DNA from: Virgibacillus proomii
GTDB taxonomy: Bacteria; Bacillota; Bacilli; Bacillales; Amphibacillaceae
Assembly (NCBI RefSeq): GCF_018916875.1
Contig: NZ_JAHLNO010000021.1
Location: 1 to 64,000, forward strand
Length of the DNA: 64,000 bases
Direction: 5' to 3'
Part shown: positions 42,125-52,306 of the stretch, one piece after another
Layout: each line of letters starts with the position of its first letter
Position numbering within the stretch: the first letter of the stretch is position 1
Program-made: the position numbers and the translations under genes
Notes under the pieces: generated by a model
What the model was told of the DNA's origin: nothing
Seen by the model: only the letters and a program-made list of their open reading frames with translations
Database searches by the model: none

Positions 42125-42870
42125 AGTATTTAAAAACCCCTGGCTGCTAGGGGTTCTGGAAGTTTTCAGCGTGGGTCAAATAAAAACGCCTCACTTCATG
42201 GTAAGATAAGGTTGGTTTCCCGACCACCAAATGGCGGTAGTTGGAGTGATTCCAAAGAATTTAAAAGGGTGTAGAATAGCTCATGAGCATTTAACACAAA
42301 TCTATATTGTAGAAACAATACATAAATGAAAACTAAAAATGATAAATATTGTAAAAAAGGCTATTGCTCTTCCATGAGGTATCGGGAACACTAGATACAG
42401 GAATGGTTTTTAGTGTTTATTTGGGTACAATTTGGATATCATCAAAAACCAGCTTTCTTTCAAATCAACTTCTAACAGAAGAAAAATGGACAAAGTCTCT
42501 ATAGCCATTTGAATTGTCAATAATAAAAAATTTAGAAATAAAAAATTCCTGCTAGAAGACACTTCTAGGAACTATTGTTGTTAAAATGTTACAAAACAAT
42601 TAATTAAGGAAGTACTTACATGACTTGATATATATGATTTGGCAGTTACTCATATCCAATGCTAGAAAATAATGAATTCAGTCTAGGATTTACGCATCTT
42701 TCAGGAAGCTAAAGGAAAGCTTTTGCCCAATAGGGTCAAGAGCTTTATTCATCATCAAAGTTCTGTTCATTTTACTGTACCTTATTTCACTAAAACATTA
42801 AAATAAAGCCACAATGTTTACCAAGGTCAATGTTAGAAAATGATTTAAAAATGTACATAGAAATGGAGGA
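42125..42870. other. Intergenic stretch with a possible gene fragment
   Basis: A short frame near 42373-42510 (LDTGMVFSVYLGTIWISSKT) has membrane-protein character but no start or recognisable family. The region upstream of the response regulator should contain its promoter. Nothing else was seen. Confidence 0.4.
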
Positions 42871-42878
42871 TGTAACGG

Positions 42879-43586
42879 ATGCAAGACAAAATATTGTTAA
42901 TAGAAGATGACCCATCAATTTCTGAGATGGTTAAAAACTTTTTATCCAAAGAAGGATTTTATATCATCCATTCATCAGATGGAAAAGAAGCGATGGATTT
43001 ATTTGAACGACAAACGTTTGATTTGGTCGTATTAGACTTGATGTTACCAAAACAGAGTGGCATTGATTGTTTGAAGGAGATGAGAAATCAAAGTCTCGTT
43101 CCGGTACTAATTATTTCTGCTAAAGACAGTGATGTAGATAAAGCGATCGGTCTAGGTTTTGGAGCAGATGATTATCTCGCAAAGCCATTTTCTATGATTG
43201 AATTACTTGCACGGGTGAAGGCATCCATCAGAAGAGCAACCGAGTATTCCGAACATAAAGAAAAACGCCAGCGACAAATGCTTCACATTCATGAGCTTAC
43301 GATTGATATCGATAATTTTCACATCAGTAAAAAAGGAATTACTATCAAACTAACAAACAAAGAATGGGAAATATTAAAGTTATTTATTCAACATCCTACA
43401 AAAGTATTTACGAAAGAACAAATTTACCGTTTGGTTTGGAAAGAAGAATATTACGGAGATGAAAATGTAATTAACGTCCATATGAGTAGATTAAGAGAAA
43501 AAATAGAAGATGACCCAGCGAATCCACAATATATTGAAACATTATGGGGAATCGGCTACAGACTAGGAGAATTGAATTCTAAATGA
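42879..43586 (+). CDS. OmpR-family response regulator
   Basis: A 235-residue regulator with receiver domain (acidic pair D10-D11, phosphoacceptor D53 in VLDLMLP, K102 in LAKPF) and a winged-helix DNA-binding domain (about 135-232, LTNKEWEILKLFIQHPTKVF and GYRLG near the end). Stop and next start overlap (ATGA), so it is coupled to the kinase. It probably activates the ABC exporter just downstream in response to a cell-wall-active peptide. Confidence 0.93.
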   Translation: MQDKILLIEDDPSISEMVKNFLSKEGFYIIHSSDGKEAMDLFERQTFDLVVLDLMLPKQSGIDCLKEMRNQSLVPVLIISAKDSDVDKAIGLGFGADDYLAKPFSMIELLARVKASIRRATEYSEHKEKRQRQMLHIHELTIDIDNFHISKKGITIKLTNKEWEILKLFIQHPTKVFTKEQIYRLVWKEEYYGDENVINVHMSRLREKIEDDPANPQYIETLWGIGYRLGELNSK

Positions 43587-44518
43587 TGTTTGTTGTGATG
43601 AGCGTTATCTTTATTTTAATAACTTTAAATATAATTCAGTATGTACAAATGAAAAATAGAGATAAAAAACTAGATTATTTGGCTAATAAACTTGGACAAA
43701 TTTTAGAAGAAGATTCTATGGAACAATTATTATTAATGACGGATGATAAAAAGTTAAAAGCTTTACTAATTGAAATAAATAAGTTGCTAGATATGCATAA
43801 AGGAAAAATTGCAAAATACAATCAGTCAAGACAGTCCATGAAAAAAATGTTAACCAATATTTCACACGATTTGAAAACACCATTAACGGTCGTACTAGGG
43901 TATATCGAAACGATTCAGAAAGACAAAACGATTGATCAAAAAGAACAAATAAGGCTGCTATTACAAGTTCATCGTAAAACAATAGAAATTATCGATCTAA
44001 TGAATGCTTTTTTCGATTTGGCAAGACTTGAATCAGGAGATAAAGAAATTCCACTAATGAAAATAAATATCAATGAGATTTGTAAAGATAATTTACTTTC
44101 ATTCTATGATGTAGTCCAAACAAAAGGGTTAAAGATAGATTTCCAATTACCAGATAACCCCATTCATGTAGTAGGAAATAAAGAAGCGCTGGACAGAGTC
44201 TTACATAATCTTTTGTCAAATGCCATCCAGTATGGCAGTGATGGTAAGATACTCGGTTTAGCTCTAACTTTTAACGAAAAACATGTTTGTATTGACGTAT
44301 GGGACAGAGGAAAAGGAATCGAGGAACAGAAGCAAGATCTTGTCTTTGAAAGAATGTTCACGTTAGAAGAATCAAGAAACAAAGCCTTTCACGGAAGCGG
44401 GTTAGGATTAACAATTACGAAAAGACTGCTAGAACAAATGAATGGAACGATACATGTACAGAGTATGCCATATCAGAAAACAACATTTACGGTTACGTTA
44501 CCACGAATCACTTACTAA
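43583..44518 (+). CDS. Sensor histidine kinase with short N-terminal anchor
   Basis: A 311-residue kinase with a single N-terminal membrane segment (about 1-20) and no extracellular domain, then a coiled linker. The H-box is ISHDLKTPLTVVLGYIE with H95; the N-box LLSNAIQYG and G-boxes WDRGKGIEEQ and HGSGLGLTI follow. This minimal design is common in kinases that work with bacitracin/lantibiotic ABC exporters. It is coupled to the response regulator. Confidence 0.9.
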   Translation: MMFVVMSVIFILITLNIIQYVQMKNRDKKLDYLANKLGQILEEDSMEQLLLMTDDKKLKALLIEINKLLDMHKGKIAKYNQSRQSMKKMLTNISHDLKTPLTVVLGYIETIQKDKTIDQKEQIRLLLQVHRKTIEIIDLMNAFFDLARLESGDKEIPLMKININEICKDNLLSFYDVVQTKGLKIDFQLPDNPIHVVGNKEALDRVLHNLLSNAIQYGSDGKILGLALTFNEKHVCIDVWDRGKGIEEQKQDLVFERMFTLEESRNKAFHGSGLGLTITKRLLEQMNGTIHVQSMPYQKTTFTVTLPRITY

Positions 44519-44606
44519 CTTAAGAAATAAGTAAGAATTAAGAAAGAGAAAAGCAACAGCTGCTTGGTACGATGCATATAACTAAACTTGAAGAAAGGAT
44601 GGAAAT

Positions 44607-45539
44607 ATGGTGTATATCATAAAGACAAATAACGTAACAAAGTGTTTTCAAGGGAAAGAAGTCGTATCAAACATAAATATGAATGTAAAAAAAGGCGAAA
44701 TTTATGGGTTCCTTGGTCCAAATGGATCAGGAAAAACAACACTAATGAAAATGCTAACAAACTTAATAAAACCTACGGCCGGAGAAATAGAGATTTTTGG
44801 TCAGCCATTAACCCCTTCTTCGTCATACGATGTGTTAGGAAGGATAGGAAGTATGATCGAGTATCCGATTTTTTATGAGAAATTTACAGCTAAGGAAAAC
44901 TTAGAACTTCACTGTGAATATATGGGGTACCATAATAAAAAAGCCATAAATGAAGTATTAGAAATGGTTCATTTAATAAATATTGAAAATAAACCGGTGG
45001 AAAACTTTTCACTAGGGATGAAGCAACGTTTAGGTATTGCAAGAGCCATTATTACAAGACCCGAGCTTTTAATTCTCGATGAACCAATTAATGGACTTGA
45101 CCCTATTGGTATCCGAGAAATTAGAAATTTGTTCAAACTACTCTGTAAAGAATATGATATTACGATGCTAATCTCTAGTCACATTTTAGCTGAAATTGAA
45201 CAAATGGCTGATACGATCGGAGTTATTAACAAAGGAAAATTAATCGAAGAAGTTTCGATGGAGGAAATGAGAGAAAAAAATACAGAATACATGGAGTTAG
45301 TAACGTCAAACCTGACAAGGGCATGTTTTATTCTCGAAAATAGACTTCATTTGCGTAATTTTAAAATAATTGACCAGAAAATCATTCGTATTTTCGAACA
45401 GAGTGTGTCACAATTGGAGATCTCAAAAACAATGATTTTAAACGACATCGAGATTGAGTCAATGAGTAAAAAAATAACGTCCTTAGAAGAATATTTTATG
45501 GGGTTAATGGATAAAGAAAAACAAGATCAAGTAAGGTAA
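44607..45539 (+). CDS. ABC transporter ATPase, bacitracin/lantibiotic-immunity type
   Basis: A 310-residue ATPase of the BcrA-like subfamily. Walker A is GPNGSGKTT (37-45), signature FSLGMKQRLGIARA, Walker B LLILDEPINGLDP, switch SSHILAE. A C-terminal domain of about 90 residues follows, usual for the subfamily. It pairs with the permease 23 bases downstream and sits behind the two-component system, the standard layout of peptide-antibiotic detoxification modules. Confidence 0.92.
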   Translation: MVYIIKTNNVTKCFQGKEVVSNINMNVKKGEIYGFLGPNGSGKTTLMKMLTNLIKPTAGEIEIFGQPLTPSSSYDVLGRIGSMIEYPIFYEKFTAKENLELHCEYMGYHNKKAINEVLEMVHLINIENKPVENFSLGMKQRLGIARAIITRPELLILDEPINGLDPIGIREIRNLFKLLCKEYDITMLISSHILAEIEQMADTIGVINKGKLIEEVSMEEMREKNTEYMELVTSNLTRACFILENRLHLRNFKIIDQKIIRIFEQSVSQLEISKTMILNDIEIESMSKKITSLEEYFMGLMDKEKQDQVR

Positions 45540-45562
45540 AAATAAATGGAGGTGGTTTATAC

Positions 45563-46255
45563 ATGTTTACATTAATGAAATTGGAATTCAAAAAAGTGAA
45601 AATGGGTTGGTATGTCAAGGGAGCAGTTATTGCAAATATCCTAATCCTTTCTTCCCTTTTTTTCATTGGTTATATTGAAAAGTTGGAAGGTAATGTTTTC
45701 TTTCTTGACTACGACGAAGTTTTCATTATAATAGGTGCATTTGTAAGAGCCACATTTATTATTTTTGCAGCGGTTTTAATTGTAAAACTAGTGATCGAAG
45801 AGTTTAAAAATAAAACAATAACCGTATTGTTTACGTATCCTATTGATAGAAAGAAGTTTATTGGTGTAAAACTATTTATTGTCGGCTCCTTAACCTTTAT
45901 TTCAATCATTATTTCTAATCTTTTTGTTCTTGGTTCATTTTTTGCATTGAATCCATACTTTCAAATCATTCCAGGTACTCTTTCATTGGAAATGGTAGTC
46001 CAACAAATTATTCCAATCATTACATTTGCTTTTGCGGCAGCAGGAACAAGTTTAATTAGTTTATATTTCGGAATGCGAAAATTATCTGTCCCGGCAACAA
46101 TTATTTCGTCAATTGTAATCGTTTTTTTAATTAGTTCTCATAATCCAGTCTTTTCTGTAGCTTCGATTGTTTATATTCCGTTATTATTAGCGGTCATTGG
46201 TATTTTAATTGCTTTTTTGTCAATTAGAAGAATAGACAAAATAGATATTATTTAA
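45563..46255 (+). CDS. ABC-2 permease partner of the BcrA-type ATPase
   Basis: A 230-residue membrane protein with six hydrophobic segments and the short cytoplasmic loop EEFKNKTITVLFTYPIDRKK that contacts the ATPase in ABC-2 exporters. GGAGGTGG precedes ATG 45563. Only one permease is present, so it probably works as a homodimer. Repeat copy C follows 50 bases after the stop. Confidence 0.9.
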   Translation: MFTLMKLEFKKVKMGWYVKGAVIANILILSSLFFIGYIEKLEGNVFFLDYDEVFIIIGAFVRATFIIFAAVLIVKLVIEEFKNKTITVLFTYPIDRKKFIGVKLFIVGSLTFISIIISNLFVLGSFFALNPYFQIIPGTLSLEMVVQQIIPIITFAFAAAGTSLISLYFGMRKLSVPATIISSIVIVFLISSHNPVFSVASIVYIPLLLAVIGILIAFLSIRRIDKIDII

Positions 46256-46304
46256 GGTAACAATTCGGCAGGTATGGGATTTCGATCCAAACTTATTATT
46301 TTAT

Positions 46305-46489
46305 CCCGCATGTAAGGTGCCGTAAGACTCCTACTTCAAGAGCCTCGAGTTGATACAAAAGGGTCTAAAGTGGGAGAAAACGGCACCTAAATGCCCGATT
46401 CGTTCAAGGGTCTTTAGGTCATACTCTTGTGGTACTAACATTCAGTGGAAGATGGAAGAAAACTCCTACTGAATGAAGTTTCACTTTAT
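46305..46489 (+). repeat. Structured repeat copy C
   Basis: Complete copy starting TTAT|CCCGCATG and ending AAGTTTCACTTTAT. Left stem AGGTGCCGT/ACGGCACCT is intact; the right-end stem has two changed positions in its 5' arm (CATTCAGTGGAAG), one of which keeps a G-U pair. It lies directly downstream of the exporter operon. Confidence 0.9.
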
Positions 46490-47295
46490 ATGATAGGTTA
46501 GTCATAATAAGAAAAGTTTTCTGAATCGATGTACTAGGCGACGCAAACTTGTTCGTCTACCTTGAGATAGTTAATAGATCTTTATTAAAATGTAAAGCTG
46601 CTTTTAAATTTGAGACAATATCTTGAGGTAGTACAATAAATTGAAAACTTAAGTTATCATTGATTATTTTGGTCAACATTCCCTTTTATATGATTATACT
46701 GTTGTGTAGTGAGTTTTATATGCAAAATATTTTTACAATTAGTAGGCCAAAAATTGATATCTTGTCTTTTCTTTCATTTCGAGGCCTGGTTTATAGCTTT
46801 AGTGGTATCGGGAAAGGTGAAAGTACAGCAATTTTCATTGCAACGTTAAGCGTAGGTGTTTTATCTCTACTCCTATTTTTGCTTAGATAGTTTTCTATTC
46901 AATCTCTAATAATCAGCTTGATGGCTTTCAAACAACAGCTATTGTTATTTTAAAGGATTAGCCCTCCATCTTTCTCTGTTCCTTCAAAGTCCAATGTAAT
47001 ATTCTCAGTAGTATCAATTACCCTTTTATCGACACTCACATTTATTCCGTTCATGACTCCTCCTTTATCGTCTTCTTGCTGTTTTGATAAAAGTTATTCC
47101 AGAAATTTGGTCCACAACAACCTGCTCCCTACTTTCCTATAGTCTATAGTGTAAAAAAGTCATATAACTAATTGATTATATAATCATTTAGTTATATACT
47201 ATTCCTATATTTAATTTACATCAATTGATTACAATGACTAATCATTAATTATCATATTTATATGTATTAGCATATCCTTATGTAAGGGTGGTGAA
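46490..47295. other. Intergenic stretch with weak frames
   Basis: A 76-codon frame at 46660-46890 is hydrophobic at both ends but has no ribosome site or recognisable family, so it stays uncalled. The minus-strand fragment at 46950-47054 is listed separately. The ars promoter should lie at about 47150-47290. Confidence 0.4.
46950..47054 (-). pseudogene. Short N-terminal gene fragment with strong ribosome site
   Basis: AAAGGAGGAGTC directly precedes ATG 47054. The 34-residue product (MNGINVSVDKRVIDTTENIT, then LDFEGTEKDGGLIL) resembles the start of an extracytoplasmic beta-rich domain such as those in DUF4179-type anti-sigma proteins. It ends early, so it is probably the truncated start of a longer gene. 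The assignment is tentative. Confidence 0.35.
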
Positions 47296-47299
47296 TTTC

Positions 47300-47632
47300 A
47301 TGATAACTTATTCTAATGCTGAAAAATTTTTAAAAGCAATTGGTGAAGAAACTAGATTAAAAATCATTTCCTGTTTGACCTATGATTCCTTTTGTGTTTG
47401 TGAATTGGTTGAACTTCTTCAAATGAGTCAGCCATCCATTAGTCAACATTTAAAAAGATTGAGACAGGTTGAAATTATTTTGGAAGAAAGGAGAGGCAAG
47501 TGGGTCTTTTATTCTCTTAATAAGGAGCATGAACTATATACATTATTTCTTCATCTGATTAGCATGCTACCCCCTAAAACAGAGAATATTCAATCCTTGA
47601 TTGTTGACGGAAAAAGAATCCTTTGTGAATAA
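47300..47632 (+). CDS. arsR: ArsR-family arsenic-responsive repressor
   Basis: A 110-residue winged-helix repressor. The start ATG 47300 follows AAGGGTGGTGA. The arsenite site is the cysteine pair of FCVCELVELL (C32, C34), with C25 nearby; the HTH is QMSQPSISQHLKRLRQ. It heads the arsRBC operon and is released from DNA by As(III)/Sb(III). Confidence 0.92.
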   Translation: MITYSNAEKFLKAIGEETRLKIISCLTYDSFCVCELVELLQMSQPSISQHLKRLRQVEIILEERRGKWVFYSLNKEHELYTLFLHLISMLPPKTENIQSLIVDGKRILCE

Positions 47633-47662
47633 ATTGGCGACGAAATAGAAAGGAGATTTATA

Positions 47663-48952
47663 TTGGTTTATTGGGCTAGTTTAATTTTTATAACAACTTT
47701 GATTTTTGTAATTTGGCAACCTAAAGGATTATCAATTGGTTGGTCGGCAATTGGTGGAGCGATAATTGCTTTAATAGTAGGTGTTGTTGGATTTAGTGAT
47801 GTAATAACAGTAACTGAAATGGTCTGGAACGCAACTCTTGCATTTATTGCCATTATTCTAATCTCACTTATTTTGGATGAGGTTGGACTATTTGAATGGG
47901 CGGCACTTCATATGGCAAGAATAGCAAAGGGCAATGGGATAAGGATGTTTGTCTATATAAGTATTTTAGGTGCAATTGTGGCTGCCTTGTTCGCGAATGA
48001 TGGAGCAGCGTTAATACTTACACCGATTGTTCTTGCTATGGTACGGAATTTAAACTTTAAAGATAAAATGGTTTTCCCGTTTATCATGGCAAGCGGTTTT
48101 ATCGCAGATACTACTTCACTACCTTTTGTCGTTAGTAATTTGGTTAATATTGTTTCAGCTGACTTCTTTGGGATTGGGTTTGTGAAATATGCTTCTAGGA
48201 TGATTATTCCTAACTTTTTTTCATTAGCTGCAACGATTACCGTTCTACTAATATATTTTCGAAAAAGTATTCCGAGATCCTATGACATATCTAAGTTAAG
48301 TGAGCCTGCAAATGCTATTAGGGATCCAAAGATGTTTCGCTTATCATGGTATGTTCTTACATTGTTAGTTATAGGTTACTTTGTAAGTGAGTTTATCCAT
48401 CTACCTGTTTCTATTGTTGCAGGGGCGATAGCGATTTTCTTTATTTTTATGGCGAGAAGCAGTAAAGCAGTTGATATTAAAACAGTAATTAAAGGTGCGC
48501 CATGGAATATCGTATTTTTCTCCATCGGTATGTATGTAGTAGTATATGGATTAGGGAATGTGGGACTTACTAGTATGTTATCAACTGTAATTCAAGCAAC
48601 AGCAGAACAAAGTTTATTCGTTGCTACAGTAGCAATGGGTTTTATTGCAGCATTTTTGTCATCGATTATGAACAACATGCCGACAGTTATGATTGATGCT
48701 TTAGCGATTGCTGAAACCAATACATCTGGTGTATTGAAGGAAGCACTTATTTATGCTAATGTAGTTGGTTCTGACTTAGGACCGAAAATTACACCAATTG
48801 GCTCACTTGCTACTTTAGTATGGCTCCATGTTTTATCACAAAAAGGTGTAAAAATATCCTGGGGGACCTATTTTAAAACAGGGATCATTTTAACAATTCC
48901 AATTTTATTAATAACCTTAATCGGACTATTCCTGGTGTTATGGATTTTTTAA
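47663..48952 (+). CDS. arsB: Arsenite efflux pump ArsB
   Basis: A 429-residue membrane carrier with about 12 segments, starting at TTG 47663 after AAAGGAG. ArsB features are [17 protein letters not shown]-like [30 protein letters not shown] and the late [20 protein letters not shown]. It expels arsenite by proton motive force. It follows arsR by 30 bases. Confidence 0.95.
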   Translation: MVYWASLIFITTLIFVIWQPKGLSIGWSAIGGAIIALIVGVVGFSDVITVTEMVWNATLAFIAIILISLILDEVGLFEWAALHMARIAKGNGIRMFVYISILGAIVAALFANDGAALILTPIVLAMVRNLNFKDKMVFPFIMASGFIADTTSLPFVVSNLVNIVSADFFGIGFVKYASRMIIPNFFSLAATITVLLIYFRKSIPRSYDISKLSEPANAIRDPKMFRLSWYVLTLLVIGYFVSEFIHLPVSIVAGAIAIFFIFMARSSKAVDIKTVIKGAPWNIVFFSIGMYVVVYGLGNVGLTSMLSTVIQATAEQSLFVATVAMGFIAAFLSSIMNNMPTVMIDALAIAETNTSGVLKEALIYANVVGSDLGPKITPIGSLATLVWLHVLSQKGVKISWGTYFKTGIILTIPILLITLIGLFLVLWIF

Positions 48953-49012
48953 ATAAGTTTTAGTCTGCATCATTCTTTTGTGAAAGGACATATGGAAAAT
49001 GAAAGAATTTAT

Positions 49013-49194
49013 CCCGCATGTAAGGTGCCGTAAGACTCCCGCTTAGAAGACCTGAGTTGATACAAAAGGGTCTAAGTGGTAGAAAACGGCACCTAAATGC
49101 CGATTCGTTCAAGGGCCTTTAGGTCATACCCTTGCGGTACTAACCATGAGTGGGGGATAAAAGAAAACCCCCACTCATGGAAGTTTCACTTTAT
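49013..49194 (+). repeat. Structured repeat copy D inside the ars operon
   Basis: Starts TTTAT|CCCGCATG between arsB and arsC. Its right-end hairpin is CCATGAGTGGGGG/CCCCCACTCATGG, different in sequence from the CATTCAGTAGGAG/CTCCTACTGAATG stem of other copies but again perfectly paired, so both arms changed together. The end AAGTTTCACTTTAT is conserved. Confidence 0.9.
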
Positions 49195-49359
49195 ATTCCC
49201 TAGAATAATTATTTTAGTGCGTCTTTCTTATTTGTAGGATTGGGAACTTTACATTCTTACCTACCATTAATTGGAGTTGTTGTGTTATTTTCCATTAACA
49301 GGATGTATTTCTAAAGTATTGGTAACCAAAAGAAAAATAAAATAGCAAGGGGAATTTAG

Positions 49360-49779
49360 ATGAGGAAAAAAATAATCTATTTTCTATGTACTGGAAATTC
49401 GTGCCGGAGTCAAATGGCAGAAGGGTTTGGAAAAAAATATTTAAGTGACGAATATGATGTTTATTCAGCAGGTATTGAAGCACATGGACTAAATCCTAAC
49501 GCTGTAAAAGCAATGAAAGAAGCGGGAATCGATATTTCTAATCAAATCTCCGATATCATTGATCCAGAAATTTTAAATAATGCAACTCTTATAATTACGT
49601 TATGTGGGGATGCTAAAGATAATTGTCCAATGACACCGCCACATGTTAAAAGATGGCATTGGGGTTTTGACGATCCAGCAAAAGCAGAGGGAACGGAAGA
49701 AGAAAATTGGGCTGTTTTTCAACGGGTAAGAGATGAGATCGAGCAGAGAATAAAAAAGTTTGCAGAAGAAGGTAAATAA
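49360..49779 (+). CDS. arsC: Arsenate reductase, thioredoxin-coupled
   Basis: A 139-residue low-molecular-weight phosphatase-like enzyme that reduces As(V) to As(III) for ArsB. The catalytic loop is CTGNSCRS (C10, C15) and the redox pair C82/C89 is in [10 protein letters not shown], as in the B. subtilis and S. aureus enzymes. It is about 400 bases from arsB because repeat copy D lies between; it may still be co-transcribed or have its own promoter. Confidence 0.95.
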   Translation: MRKKIIYFLCTGNSCRSQMAEGFGKKYLSDEYDVYSAGIEAHGLNPNAVKAMKEAGIDISNQISDIIDPEILNNATLIITLCGDAKDNCPMTPPHVKRWHWGFDDPAKAEGTEEENWAVFQRVRDEIEQRIKKFAEEGK

Positions 49780-49784
49780 GAAAT

Positions 49785-49819
49785 CACCGAAGGCAAAAGT
49801 AAGTCCTTCGGTGTTTTTT
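49785..49819 (+). terminator. Terminator of the ars operon
   Basis: CACCGAAGG and CCTTCGGTG pair around a ten-base loop and are followed by six T, directly after arsC. Confidence 0.9.
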
Positions 49820-49824
49820 CATTT

Positions 49825-50470
49825 GTGACTTGAGTCCGTTGAGTACGCGACAGCGTGCGAAACAGAAAACCACCTGCTATGAACTGCACCCCAAATTTTG
49901 GGCACTGGAACAATTTGGAGGTACAATTTGATTATGGGAAAATTTATAAATAAAGAAAAATTAAAATATAAGGAAGAATAAATATAATATAAAACTATCT
50001 TGTTTCTCCCCACATTGAAGGTAATATTATTTTTGTTTGCTGGGATGAATTAATATTTCCTGATAAGTGTGCTACAACTAAACGTGCTTGTTCATAACCA
50101 GTCGTTAGAAAAAGTTAAAGTTTTTTTCTGGAAATCAAAAATCTATCCGTTAATTTCTTTTTTGTTTTTATTCTCTCCCAATAGGCAAAAACTTCGCTGT
50201 TTAAATAGAATATGAAACTAAAAAATCGATGGGATTTGGGAGCTATTTGTAACGAATAATAAAAATCAATACCCAATGCTAGATGTAAGATCTCGAAACA
50301 TCTAAGTTCTGACACCAACGTAAATCCAACTAGTAACGCTAATATTGCTTGTATAAATTTTGAAAAATTGGCTAGGATAAATATGAAATAAAAGTGGGTA
50401 ACAAAATATACAGATAAAAGATACAATGAATGGTTATTGATCTTTAATAAAAAGAAATTTTGGAAAGAAG
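49825..50470. other. Intergenic stretch with a possible IS end
   Basis: ACTGCACCCCAAATTTTGGG at 49880-49900 resembles an IS3-type terminal repeat. No transposase accompanies it. The remainder is AT-rich; a minus-strand frame at 50115-50489 has no coding character. The last 50 bases belong to the inverted duplication. Confidence 0.4.
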
Positions 50471-50478
50471 GCTCTTTG

Positions 50479-50934
50479 ATGTATTTCAATAAAGAAATAG
50501 TATTGTTTAATTTTGATGGAAACTCTAAAGAACAGGCTTTAAGAGTCTTATCGGATTATTTTATTAAAAATGGTCTAGTTACATCAGACTTCTATGAAGG
50601 AATAATATCCAGAGAATCTAATTTTCCAACAGGATTATTCGTTAATGGAACGGGGGTTGCAATACCGCATACGGATAGTGAAAAAGTAATACATTCACAG
50701 ATTGGATTTATGTCTCTAAAAAAACCTGTCAAATTTAGAGATATGGCCAATAAGGATAATGAAATAGAAGTATCATTAATTTTTATGCTGGCATTAAAGA
50801 AATCGGATGAACAGTTAACCATGTTGCAAAAGCTTATTGATCTTTTTCAAAACGAAAGATTAGTAAATCAATTAAAAGAATGTAATTCACTTATTGAATT
50901 TAAAAACATAATGAAAAATGCCGGAATAGAATAA
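50479..50934 (+). CDS. PTS EIIA, fructose/galactitol type (duplicate copy)
   Basis: A 151-residue EIIA whose phosphorylated histidine is H64 in GVAIPHTD. The start is ATG 50479, after GAAGGCTC; a longer frame from 50437 has no support. It receives phosphate from HPr and passes it to EIIB. It is about 95% identical to the minus-strand EIIA at 54947. No EIIB accompanies this copy, so it depends on the EIIB at 53199 if it is used at all. Confidence 0.88.
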   Translation: MYFNKEIVLFNFDGNSKEQALRVLSDYFIKNGLVTSDFYEGIISRESNFPTGLFVNGTGVAIPHTDSEKVIHSQIGFMSLKKPVKFRDMANKDNEIEVSLIFMLALKKSDEQLTMLQKLIDLFQNERLVNQLKECNSLIEFKNIMKNAGIE

Positions 50935-50958
50935 GGATTTTTAAAAAGGAGGATTTCG

Positions 50959-52299
50959 ATGCAAGTCTTTCAACAGGTAATTCAATGGTTTCTTGATTTA
51001 GGAGCAAGTGTCATGCTTCCAATTATTTTCTTGGTATTTGGCTTGATTTTAAGGATAAAGCCAGGGAAGGCTTTTAAATCTGCTTTAACCATTGGTATTG
51101 GCTTTATTGGATTGAATTTAGTCATTGGTCTTTTGACTGATAACTTAGGTCCGGCTGCTAAAGCAATGGTTGATAATTACAATTTATCGTTACAAACAAT
51201 TGATGTTGGTTGGCCTGCAGCATCAGCGATTGCATATGGTACTCTTTTGGGAAGCATGGCAATAATTGTAGGTATTTTAGTAAATGTTGTATTACTTTTA
51301 TTTGGATTGACCAAAACGTTGAATGTTGATATTTGGAACTTTTGGCATATTGCATTTACAGGATCAATAGTATATGCAGCAACAGCAAGCTTTGCTTTAG
51401 GTATTTTCACCATGATTACCCATTCGATGCTACTCTATTTTATGGCGGATAAGAGTGCAAATTATGTTCAAGAATATTATCAGTTACCTAATATGTCATT
51501 TCCGCATGGTTCTTCGACGCCGGGTTTTCTTTTGGCATTACCATTGAACTGGGTTTTCGACCGAATCCCCGGTTTAAAGAAAATAAATATCAGTCCTGAA
51601 TTAGTTCAGAAAAGATTTGGTGTTTTTGGTGATACAACAGTTTTAGGTTTTATTATTGGAATAATTATTGGGTTATTAGCTGGTTATGATGTTAGTGGCA
51701 CTTTAAATTTGGGTGTTGTAACCGGTGCTGTCATGTTACTTATGCCTCGGATGGTTTCTTTATTAATGGAAGGGCTTACCCCCATCTCCGAAGCCGCAAG
51801 TAGTTGGGTACAAAAAAGATTCCCCGGTAAAGAGTTATATATAGGAATGGATAGTGCATTGGCTGTTGGACAATCCTCCGTTTTATCCGCTTCGCTATTA
51901 TTGGTACCGATTGCATTACTGTTAGCAGTAATTTTACCTGGAAATACGGTACTACCTTTAGGAGATTTAGCCACAATTCCTTTTATGATTTGTTTAATGG
52001 CAGCGGTCTTTAGGGGAGACATACTTCGTACCGTGATAGGGGGAGCATTATATATTGTTACAACACTGTATGTGGCATCTTGGGCAGCTCCACTAATCAC
52101 CGATTCCGCAATCGCATCCAACTTTGATTTAGGAGGAAATCCCTCCATAAGTGTATTAAGTGATGGCGGTGCATGGACAACCATTTTATTTGGTGGTTTG
52201 GGAATAACTTGGTTAGGAATAGGATTAATTTTCGTTGTTGTCTTGTTTGCATTAATTTACCAAAGCAAGATCAAAGGCAGTAAAAAAATAGAGTCTTAA
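50959..52299 (+). CDS. PTS EIIC, galactitol (GatC) type (duplicate copy)
   Basis: A 446-residue membrane permease of the galactitol PTS family, with the usual SFPHGSSTPGFLLALPLNW substrate-region stretch and GLTPISEAASSWVQKRFPGK. GGAGGA precedes the start. It differs from the copy at 53581 at about 16 residues, several in or near membrane segments (for example V/A and L/F changes), so altered specificity is possible. Substrate is not known; hexitol or pentitol would be typical. Confidence 0.88.
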   Translation: MQVFQQVIQWFLDLGASVMLPIIFLVFGLILRIKPGKAFKSALTIGIGFIGLNLVIGLLTDNLGPAAKAMVDNYNLSLQTIDVGWPAASAIAYGTLLGSMAIIVGILVNVVLLLFGLTKTLNVDIWNFWHIAFTGSIVYAATASFALGIFTMITHSMLLYFMADKSANYVQEYYQLPNMSFPHGSSTPGFLLALPLNWVFDRIPGLKKINISPELVQKRFGVFGDTTVLGFIIGIIIGLLAGYDVSGTLNLGVVTGAVMLLMPRMVSLLMEGLTPISEAASSWVQKRFPGKELYIGMDSALAVGQSSVLSASLLLVPIALLLAVILPGNTVLPLGDLATIPFMICLMAAVFRGDILRTVIGGALYIVTTLYVASWAAPLITDSAIASNFDLGGNPSISVLSDGGAWTTILFGGLGITWLGIGLIFVVVLFALIYQSKIKGSKKIES

Positions 52300-52306
52300 G
52301 TCTTGG

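Noticed and set aside
50115-50489. 124-codon minus-strand frame
   Set aside because: Overlaps the start of EIIA, has no ribosome site and has no family-like features.
51684-52184. 166-codon antisense frame in EIIC (also mirrored at 53651-54010)
   Set aside because: Appears in both EIIC copies simply because the genes are duplicates; it is antisense to a conserved permease.
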